Shown: piece by piece, positions 1-9,554 of the stretch
How the letters are laid out: each line of letters starts with the position of its first letter
How positions within the stretch are numbered: position 1 is the stretch's first letter
NCBI GenBank assembly: GCA_948470475.1
Contig: OX419335.1
Coordinates: forward strand, 23,759,234-23,823,233
Direction of reading: 5' to 3'
Origin: Galaxea fascicularis
Taxonomy: Eukaryota; Cnidaria; Anthozoa; Scleractinia; Euphylliidae
DNA length: 64,000 bases
Made by a program: the position numbers and the translations under genes
The notes under the pieces: model-generated
Seen by the model: the letters and a program-made list of their open reading frames with translations, nothing else
Databases searched by the model: none
What the model was told of the DNA's origin: nothing

Positions 1-768
1 GAGCATCAAGCGCAACCAGACAATCAAGCTGAAGTGAAAACGATCACGCAAAAGATATTTGTCGATACCGAGGACTCACAAGTTGTTGGAACAAGAGAGC
101 AGAAACCCGCTGTTCTCATTTCATCACAAGATAACAATCATAAAACTGATATTGCAAACGGACTAGACGAAAAGCCAAAAGTACAACATGATGAGCAATC
201 GAGTGGGACAGTGGTGAACAGTGAAACCGAAGAACCGACTATTGAGAAAGAGTTTAGTTCAAATAGCCAGAACAGCGTTTTTGCCCGCACTGCGGAAGAG
301 GCAGAGCAAATTCTCGCTTCCACGCCTACTAGAAAAGAATCCTTGGAGCGATCGTCGAGCAATCCACAGCGGGAATTCGGCAACACTTCGCAACGATTGT
401 ATAAATTTCCTTCCATGCCGATGTTTTACATACCTAATGGAAACGAGGATTCTGAAAGTCGCCGAGAAAAGAAGGAGAAAAGAAAGTCTGCAACTACATA
501 TTCTTATGCACTGAACGAGTTGGCCAGCACTGGAAGCGACCGATTTTATCATGGACAGACAGGATCAAAAACTAAATTAAAAACTTATCACTCAAGGAGC
601 ACTTCAAATTTGATTTGTGATCTAGATGAAAATGGAAATGAGACTAGCGAAAAGCCGAAGTCGTCCCCGCGACCAAAAATGCAACGAAGAAAAGCCAGTG
701 CGCCCACAAGCTCGTCTTTATTAAGTATGACGTCAACCGTTCGGGTGGACATTGAAGCCCATATTTGA
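1..768 (+). CDS. 3' fragment (255 aa) of the unrecognised low-complexity protein, copy 1
   Basis: The reading frame is open from base 1 and ends with TGA at 766-768. It matches the last 254 codons of the complete gene at 9555-12098. In this stretch I count five base substitutions and one 3-bp in-frame insertion (an extra Lys near base 580). All five substitutions change the amino acid (I/T, D/E, S/P, R/P, D/N; copy 1 first). The fragment is rich in Ser, Lys and Glu, has no membrane segment, and ends in a basic Ser-rich tail. It is cut only by the window edge, so it may be complete outside. It could be an allele placed in series by the assembler or a true paralogue. I do not recognise a domain. 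Confidence 0.8.
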   Translation, partial: EHQAQPDNQAEVKTITQKIFVDTEDSQVVGTREQKPAVLISSQDNNHKTDIANGLDEKPKVQHDEQSSGTVVNSETEEPTIEKEFSSNSQNSVFARTAEEAEQILASTPTRKESLERSSSNPQREFGNTSQRLYKFPSMPMFYIPNGNEDSESRREKKEKRKSATTYSYALNELASTGSDRFYHGQTGSKTKLKTYHSRSTSNLICDLDENGNETSEKPKSSPRPKMQRRKASAPTSSSLLSMTSTVRVDIEAHI

Positions 769-3541
769 CTTGAATGCCTCATAGGGATCAGTATAAACAA
801 ACCCCGTCACCATGTATACTAGACTAGACTAAAGTTCTACTAAACTACAGTTATCGCATTTCTAAAATACATTCGTATTTGCAAACAGGTCTGAAAGGTG
901 AGACGAGAATTAAGCTAAAATTCGCTTATTCCTTTTAAGCTAGAAACGTTAAACAAAAAGATAGTGGAACGTGAGCAATCATGCAATCATTCGATTGCGT
1001 GAGCTACAATTGTAGTCGTACGAACCCATTGTTGGCATACCGTTTCGGTGTAACATATACATACAAGTCTAATTTTCCTCTTGGAGCAGGCCACTCAAGC
1101 AAATTAGCATTTCTATAAAAAGGTACAAGCCAATGAATAGGCGAAAACTCTGAAAGAAGCAGAAGAAGGTCTGAAATATCAACTTTTGCACTTAAATGTT
1201 TGCAGGGCTTGTCGACAGTTTCTATACGTGAACCGGCTATTAAAGATTTCATATTTTTAAATAAACCCAACTGAAATTACTAGGAAAAGAGGAGTTATAT
1301 AGTAAGGTTATTATAATTCAATTGCATAAGATCCCCCAATAAGAACTCCTTTAATATTTTGACAAAATCTCTCCACTTTTATGGTATGCGGACGAGAAAG
1401 GAGATTTTATATTGCGATATTTAACCGCTTAACATTTGAGCCACATTGTATATAACAGAGAAATACCTTTTGATATTTGATTGAAATAGATACCTAACCC
1501 TAACATAGATACTCTGTGTTATTTGAATGCAAACAGTTTTTTGAGAGCAAGAGAAAATAATTTTCTGTCTTCTCTTGAGCAAACTTGAAACATGGTGAAA
1601 TATAAATTCACATATTTAACTACGTATTAGAAATATCATATAATCTTAAGAAAATTAATGATCCAAATTCAAATTTTAACGTTCATGCTTATATAAAGTG
1701 CCTAGTCAGTAGGGCAATAAATTTGGCAAGTCAAGCCATTTTATGTCAACACACACACACACATATATATATATTTTTTTTGTTTTGTTTTGTTTTGTAA
1801 TTGTTTTAATCACAGTTGCTTGACATTTTGCATGGTAATAAACTCTTGACATTGGAACTTCATTGTTCACTTGTTGATGTTGTTATAATGTAAGACACAA
1901 TACCATTCTCAGTCTTTCAGAGAAGCCCTGTTAGATGAAAGCCATTTGTTTATAACTCCGACCACACGGTAAAGGAAATGTCGTGGCCATGTATGGGTTG
2001 ATAGGTCTTGATACTGTGGGATCACTTTCAAGCCAAAACCATGGGCGATGAGCGACAAAGCCAAGTTGCTGTTTGTTTTTCCTCGCTTCAGTCTCCCTCA
2101 GAGGTTGATGGCCCACCTTTCGGCTGCTAAAAAGCCAAAAGAGGCTACAAGCAGTGTTTTGAATTATGGTCGAATCTCCACTAAAGGCCGCCTCCCTACA
2201 ACAACGGCGCCTCAATTTGTCCAGGCCGTAGGACAGTAACCACCAAAACGGCCACATCTCCGGAACGGAAACGGCCACTAAAACGCGTCCCGGCTGCCAA
2301 ATATTTCATCAATAACTGACGAACTGGGCCGGGTGTGTACAAAACCCCCGTTTTAGGTGCACAATAATTAAACATCACGACACTTGATCCGCATCTCGCG
2401 TTTTTGGGCTGTGTTGTGTTAAATTAATTGCGGCATGTACGTCATTCAAACGTTTGGTGGAAGAATCACAACCTCTTTCTCGGACTGTAATTTTATTTTC
2501 ATAAATGGGGTACTAGAAGCTTGGCTAATTAATTCTCTTTGAAATCATTCATCTGTGTTTAAAATGTATTGAGAAATTAAAAAAAAAGTCATGCCACATT
2601 AAAATAAATTCAGAGCCACATTTTTCATGATTTGTTTCGAGTCACAATATATCTTTAGGTCACCTTTTTGCTTCCTTTTTTTTTTTTTTTTTTTCATCTG
2701 TTGTTTTCAATGTGCCGTACAACGAAAGAATAATAAATTCCTCTGTTGATCGTACTTGCCTTATTTTGTGAAAATGTTTGTCCTGAACACATACTTTGAT
2801 TGTGTGATATAGTCGTATGCTATTTGTCGCAATATGTATTGTTAAAAGTAAAAATGTTGCACCTACCTCCGAAAACGGCCATACAACGGCCACTTACGTT
2901 TCCTCCCAAGGCAGCCGTTCTCCCTGGAGCGGAGAGGTTCGACAGTACTGACTGGAATATTTTCATGGGAACCAGTAAACGATGGGCTTGTAATTTGGCG
3001 CACAAATCGTTTCTTTACTGTCTAAAATACAAAGCCAAAATCGTACCTCAGCCTCCCGGTTGAATACTTCGTTAAACAAGTTCGCGTCTTTCTTAATTTC
3101 TCTTGAAAATTATTCAGTGCAGGTGGCCGAAACCGACGCTATTTTGTCATTGCGTTACGCTTAAGTTTGCTCACGATGTAATGGTTACACCGGGTACACC
3201 CAGGGGTTTGCGGTCCAAAAAATTTGCACCTTTTGTAATATTTATTTTAACTGTTAGAACTGTGATTTTCTCTTTTTTCATGGCACGGATTTGGCCGAGC
3301 CTGGCGGTAAGGAATATTCCGTGACCCTCTGCGTATGCACATATCATAGGATTGATCTATCGCTTTGCCGCCGCAGGAAACAAGGGATTATGAATTAATA
3401 TCGAGCAACTTACCCTCATAAGACTGGGCAAATATTGAAGTACCGGAAATGGGAATCAATAAATAACAAGTCACGCGCTAGTTTCCTTGCGATCTCGCCA
3501 AATGTCAACATGTAGTGTAAAATGGAAAGTCAAGGATTGAT
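769..3541. other. Downstream flank of copy 1, no gene seen
   Basis: This is non-coding sequence after the stop codon. Short open frames are present on both strands and recur unchanged in copy 2, but none resembles a known protein. A CA/TA microsatellite followed by a TTTTG repeat lies at about 1748-1797. A stretch rich in GGCC-containing words lies at 2170-2300 and 2870-2900. No convincing polyadenylation site was fixed. Confidence 0.6.
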
Positions 3542-3551
3542 GGATGTTACT

Positions 3552-5227
3552 AAAACGGGGAACGGGGAGCGGGGAACGGGGAACGGGGAACGGAAGTCTG
3601 GGAACGAGTTGTCAGCGGAAACCTCCACAAAAATCCAAAATGGCGGTCCAAATAACGAGAGAGAGAAAGAAGAAGACAAAGAAAGGAATTCGTGCCTTGG
3701 TTGAAATCAGGTGGGGGCGAAATTGCAAATCAGACTCACATTTTACGTTTACGTTTTGAGCAGGTGGTATGTTTTTTCGATATTCAACCTGTTTCATTTA
3801 CAATATGATAAGGTCTTAGGTCTTAGTTTTCGAGACACCTGGCACACTCACATTACTCCTGGATTACTCTGTTTACTTTAGACCGTCGCTTAATCCTGCC
3901 TGTTTATCCCCCTGAATGTTCTTTTTCCCACTCAGACAAACTCTTGGAGAGTAAAGGTTTTATCCAAGCCCATTATATGCCCTGTTTTGAGAATGCTTGG
4001 TAAATAACTCGCAGGCATTGTAATGAGAAATAAACGTGGAATTTATTAATGCATGTACATATAGTGTTCTCGCGTTCTGTGCTTGAGTCAAACTTTGTAC
4101 AGCTATTAGTATTTAAAACTAACGGCTAAAACTTGGTTTTTACAATTTTTTTTTATAACTGGGAAAGCTTGTTGTTGTTAGCGTTATATTAAAGTCATTG
4201 AGTGATGAGTTATGAATCGTTTAAGGTCAGGGTTTGGCATTGAAAGCAGGGTTAAGCACTGACTTCCATGAACTACCCATGAACTACCCCCAATGACTAC
4301 CTTAAAATGGACTATGCTACTGAAGTTAAGTGATTAGGGTTAGGAAACTGAGTGAATCAGGTTCCATTTTAAAACTTCATTCACTCAGTTTCCTAACCCT
4401 AATCACTAAACTTCAGCGGTGTAGTCCATTTTAGGGTATGTCCATGAAGTGTGGGTCAGTGTTTTGTCCACCACCTTCTTGAAGTCAGTGCTTAACCCTG
4501 CTTTCAATGCCAAACCCTGACCTTAAACGATTCATAACTCATCACTCAATGACTTTAATATAACGCTAACAACAACAACAAGCTTTCCCAGTTATAAAAA
4601 AAAATTGTAAAAACCAAGTTTTAGCCGTTAGTTTTAAATACTAATAGCTGTACAAAGTTTGACTCAAGCACAGAACGCGAGAACACTATATGTACATGCA
4701 TTAATAAATTCCACGTTTATTTCTCATTACAATGCCTGCGAGTTATTTACCAAGCATTCTCAAAACAGGGCATATAATGGGCTTGGATAAAACCTTTACT
4801 CTCCAAGAGTTTGTCTGAGTGGGAAAAAGAACATTCAGGGGGATAAACAGGCAGGATTAAGCGACGGTCTAAAGTAAACAGAGTAATCCAGGAGTAATGT
4901 GAGTGTGCCAGGTGTCTCGAAAACTAAGACCTAAGACCTTATCATATTGTAAATGAAACAGGTTGAATATCGAAAAAACATACCACCTGCTCAAAACGTA
5001 AACGTAAAATGTGAGTCTGATTTGCAATTTCGCCCCCACCTGATTTCAACCAAGGCACGAATTCCTTTCTTTGTCTTCTTCTTTCTCTCTCTCGTTATTT
5101 GGACCGCCATTTTGGATTTTTGTGGAGGTTTCCGCTGACAACTCGTTCCCAGACTTCCGTTCCCCGTTCCCCGTTCCCCGCTCCCCGTTCCCCGCTCCCC
5201 GTTCCCCCGCTCCCCGTTCCCCGTTTT
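3552..5227. mobile_element. Giant inverted repeat with G-rich ends (foldback-type element candidate), right end lost in a gap
   Basis: The left arm (about 3552-4266) is the reverse complement of the right arm (about 4482-5227). The arms look identical over ~650 bp; for example the same 61-codon open frame occurs at 3612-3797 (-) and 4953-5138 (+). The middle (about 4267-4481) also folds back but with many mismatches and a length difference. Both outer ends are arrays of a GGGGAAC/GGGGAGC-type heptamer: about five units on the left, more on the right. Unequal end-repeat number and a diverged loop fit foldback elements and argue against a simple palindromic assembly error. No transposase frame is present. 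The right border and any target-site duplication fall in the gap. Confidence 0.65.
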
Positions 5228-5427
5228 NNNNNNNNNNNNNNNNNNNNNNNNNNNNNNNNNNNNNNNNNNNNNNNNNNNNNNNNNNNNNNNNNNNNNNNNN
5301 NNNNNNNNNNNNNNNNNNNNNNNNNNNNNNNNNNNNNNNNNNNNNNNNNNNNNNNNNNNNNNNNNNNNNNNNNNNNNNNNNNNNNNNNNNNNNNNNNNNN
5401 NNNNNNNNNNNNNNNNNNNNNNNNNNN
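5228..5427. other. Assembly gap (200 N)
   Basis: There are exactly 200 unknown bases, which looks like a fixed-size scaffold gap rather than a measured length. The sequence to the left ends in the G-rich terminal repeat of the palindrome. The sequence to the right is unrelated and leads into the upstream region of the 847-aa gene. Order and distance across this point are therefore not proven. Confidence 0.98.
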
Positions 5428-8400
5428 ATTACAAATACCGATTCTGGTATATTACATAACCAGACGGATCATCTAGAAGAATTTAGATTAGCAGAAATCT
5501 TTTGCTCTTTTGCCAAAATCAGTAACCAACTGCTTTCAGTTACCTGTTTTGGCTTGGCTAGCTCTCTCTAGATTGACTGACCTCCTAACTCAGTTACTCC
5601 AATCAAGATGGCTTGCAAACGTTTGGCCTTCCTCGGCTATCGATTCAACGTTATCGACAGTCCGTCTACTAGAGAAGGATAGTTGAGGACGGAATAAGAC
5701 TATAAATAAATACATTGATTTCCCAGTCATGTCAAAATATATTTCTAAGTTGTAAATGTGACACAATTATCTGGCAACTTTACCGTGACTTTGGTTCAAT
5801 CTCATTTTCCATGTTTAGAGTCTCAACAAAAAAAAACAGTTCATTTTGTTCGCGCCTTTATTGTGAGGTTCATAGTTTAGCAATGTTTAAGCTTTCAAGT
5901 CTAGTTAGCCTTAGCTGTGGGTAATGTCGTTATTTTACGTGCGTCACCAGCGGCTAAAAAAACAACTGTTTCTTGCACATAGACTAAACAGAAAATAAAA
6001 TAATCAGATTAATTGAAGAGATAATTTCCTATGGATCTTCAAGGTACTGAAAAGAAGACTTCACGAAAATCTACTTTTCCCGAGTCGGTCCTATTTATAC
6101 TGGAATAAAAACACAAAATCCGCGCACGGTCAAGTGAATGAAAACAAAAGAGCAGTAGTAAATAGGAAATAAATCAAGAGATTTGTCATTTGAAACATAA
6201 GTAATGCTTTTGAACGAAAACCGATTTATTATAAGCTTACCTTTCTAAAACAGCCAAAGTTTGGAGCAATGCGCATATTCGTCCATAATCGTTACACCAG
6301 CACTGTGGTTGACTATTGTCATCCATATTACGTAACAACGTCAGCATTCATAACACCCACTCACTCTGGGTGTTAGGCACGTGTTAACTCTGACTCCACT
6401 TAATAATGTGCTTCAATCAAACGAACTGGAATTAACCTTTTCTGTGTCAACTCAGGATCATCAGACACTGAGGATAAGGAATTCATTAGACCTGAACGAA
6501 TATGTATACCATCTACGAAGCAGACGAAGACGAGATTGTTGGAATAGAACACATGTGAATGTACCCAAGCAGCTGGTTTCTCCTGCACTTCAAATAAGGT
6601 AAGATCTGGTGGCAGTAATTAATTTGAACTCATTCACTCTTGATTCTGTACATCATTTGAAACTTTGTGCCAACATTCTCGTGGCGTATTGCTACATCAA
6701 TGCTGAGTTGTTTTATTTCTATGTCAATGTGCCCCAAATGTAAGGTTTCGTCCTCCGATGAAGGCATACAATGGCGAAAGACTGTATGATAAGGAGTCAC
6801 TGCTTATAAGACCTCGGCCAAGTTACTTTCAAATCAGTTGCGGCAAAATTAATGCCGTATTAATTAATCTTCCCCCCAGGGACAACGTCCACCATTGAAA
6901 TGGAATCTTTAGGCCTTTTATTGATTGCCATGCAACTGTTTATGTTTAGGAACCCGATTGTTTCTACGCATTAGCTAATTTCTACACTTTAGCAAAGACG
7001 ATCGATAATATTGTAAGTGTGGGTTGAAAAAAAAACTAAGGTGCATTTATATAAACTGGCTCGGCTCAAACTCCCAAAACTCTAATATCATTATGTGGAT
7101 TTGAAAGCTTGAATCAAGAATTTTGATAAAGTAAGAAATTCGTGATAAAATCTTTTTGTGCTCTGCAGATGGGCATATGAGACACGTGAGCGCCTCTCAC
7201 ACATGATGGCGCCACTATTATCTGATTTCACGCTGATGGTATAAGCTGTTAAAAGACCTCTAGTAATAAAGTGGTTATTTTGTAACTTCGATTTTAGAAG
7301 ATGATTGAAAGTGCAATGCCGACACGAACCCAGGAATCGCTCGGAGTTAATGACCAACGTGTCTTTTAGTTACATTGTTGAGCTTTATAAATGGGGTTCA
7401 GTGCAATCAACGAATCGCTTTGTATTACAAAGAGCAAAAACTGGCCGATTGTTTTGGGTCGAAAACGAAATCCTGAAGTGTAGGCCATTCAAAATGAAAG
7501 CTTATACCATAAACTTCACCTGAGGTCATTGTTCTGTGCAACGACTCAGTGGTTATGGTAGTGAGTCGTTGGCCGAGGAAAATATGCAGGGTGACTCGTC
7601 AAGCGATGTAAATATGATATCATTGCATAGCACCAGTTCTAGTTTCAATTTTTGTTTCCCGTGACCAGATGGAATTGCCCTTTGGACTATTTGTATATTC
7701 ATTGATCTCCCTTATTTATAATTGTTTGTTAATATGGATGGTATCAGATATAATTTTACTATCGGCGACAAGTATTAAGCTCTATTTACGAACTTCCGCT
7801 GCCCCCTACACATCTCAGCTTGGAAGCCGGAAAAACAGCTCAGTAGAACTTAAGAACAAAACACAACAGTACGCAGATCAGTTTACTAAAACTTGCGCCT
7901 ATATAGGTTGGATGTCTGTGGACAACCAATTCTTTGACTGATCGCTAATTTGCATTTGTAAACCTAGAATTATAGACCGCCGAAGACCTCCTAGTCGATC
8001 GGCATAGCCCGAAGTAAAGTGAGAGTGGATGTTACCCCATGTAATCACAGATCATCACAGCACCTGTAGCATCTTATCTTTCCGCCTAAGCTAGTCAGTT
8101 TCCTTTGCATCACTGAGGAAACAATAAAGGCTTTTTTCTTGTAACACAAAGCATGCGTTATGACGTGACAAGAATGGAATTATTCACGGTTGAGGTTTGT
8201 GAGAATCAAAAGAATAGAGGCAGTAAAGACGCAAACCGCAATCACTGCGCCATTGAAAACGGGTGGTCACAAAGGAATAGGGTCACAATTTGCTCGACAC
8301 GTTGGCCAAGCGTGTGAAACTCGGAAACAACTTTCACATTTACAGGATACTCTGATTAAGTTGTTACCGCGTCAGTATAGGAAAGAACTCCCATTTGGAC

Positions 8401-9554
8401 CACTGGGTCAGTTTTTCATAATTAGAAATGAAACGGAAAAGAATTAAACACTTGGGCTTTACAGTTCTGATTGGCATCTTAACTTTGACAAGTCTACTTT
8501 GTTAGTTCCTTAGCCTTTAATTAGCTCTAACCAAAGAAGGTTTTTTTTGTTAATCTTCAGCTTTTGTTGAGTTCATTATAGGTGCGAGAGTTAAGGGGAC
8601 GTCACTCTAATTTAAATGTTGTCAATGGCCGAAATGACAAGTTGCTGTTTATTATTTGCACTAGTCTGAAACTACCATAAAAGAGATTAAGTTATTTAGG
8701 TCAACACTTCTCTGAATACAGGACTTGTGAAACAGAATAAAGGTTTATGTTTATCAAAAAGTAACTCTATACATGTATATGATTCAGTGTTCGAGGCAAG
8801 CTTGTGCAACTCAGTCTCTTTGGAAAAACATTTGTGATAAGTGATAAATAGCTAAACAAAAGTTAAGCGACAATCAGGCGGTTGTCCGCAAGGGACAATA
8901 AACCTTTGAACAAAGAGCAACTTTAAACCAATGGGATTGAAAGATGCCATCTCAAAGGGTCGGTGGATAATGTAATTGCTACAACATTTGCATTCTCAAA
9001 GAATTGATACATACTTGACATACAATGGTTATGATTTAATTGCAGTAAATGACGTGAGTGTATTGAACCAGCATTGAGTGGTTAAAGAAAAATGCTGTTG
9101 CTTTGGTTTAGGCCTAGTTGTACAATTACATAGACAAAACGAACTGCGTGCCACGACGTTTCTTTCGAGTCGCGCCAACCAGACTAGTGAAACCTATACC
9201 CTGGCTATTTATATCATTATATCAGTTTGGAAACTAAATACTAGCGCAGTTGGACGTAGGCATACGATGTAGATAAATATTGATTGTTCCGGTCTACATT
9301 ATATTGCAAGAGCCAAACTTGTTCAGGTGAGCCCATGGCAACTATCTTCCAGTTATGCACCTTTCTCTTAATGTATATCTTTCCGGCATCTTTTGGGATC
9401 GGGCAGGGCTCGCTATTTCTATTGACAAACCATTAAGCACACATTTTAATCGTGTCATCGGTACCTCCCACAGGCCTGTGTACAAAGTGACAAAGTGATG
9501 CAAATTTGCCAAGAGGAGTTTGAAAGCCTTGTTGTTGTCTGAGTCAAAGCTGAA
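5428..9554. other. Upstream region of the 847-aa gene; no gene recognised
   Basis: There are only short open frames (longest about 90 codons at 7669-7941 and 85 codons at 8190-8447), and none resembles a known family or has convincing splice context. The region is AT-rich with no clear repeats by eye, apart from a weak hammerhead-like core near 6750-6790 that lacks a pairing stem II. It should contain the promoter and any 5' untranslated exons of the gene starting at 9555, but I cannot place them. Confidence 0.5.

Larger units (their letters stand above)
1..3541 (+). repeat. Near-identical duplicated segment, copy 1
   Basis: This stretch pairs base for base with 11334-14877, covering the end of the gene and about 2.8 kb of downstream flank. 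Differences are scattered single bases plus small indels in a CA/TA microsatellite (about 1748-1797), a poly-T tract (about 2680) and a 6-bp indel near 3226. By eye divergence is roughly 0.5 percent. Identity stops abruptly at 3541/14877, where copy 1 enters the palindrome and copy 2 continues into unrelated sequence. Confidence 0.93.

Noticed and set aside
4328..4360. Telomere-like TTAGGGTTAGG in the centre of the palindrome
   Set aside because: Only one and a half units; too short to mean an internal telomere.
3612..5138. Identical 61-codon open frames in both arms of the palindrome
   Set aside because: Identity follows from the inverted repeat itself; no start context, homology or splice support.
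6750..6790. Second hammerhead-like core (CCGATGA ... GAAA)
   Set aside because: Stem II does not pair properly and one core base differs; probably chance or a dead remnant.
7669..8447. Two 85-90-codon frames upstream of the 847-aa gene
   Set aside because: No family resemblance, no splice sites in phase, length within chance for this composition.
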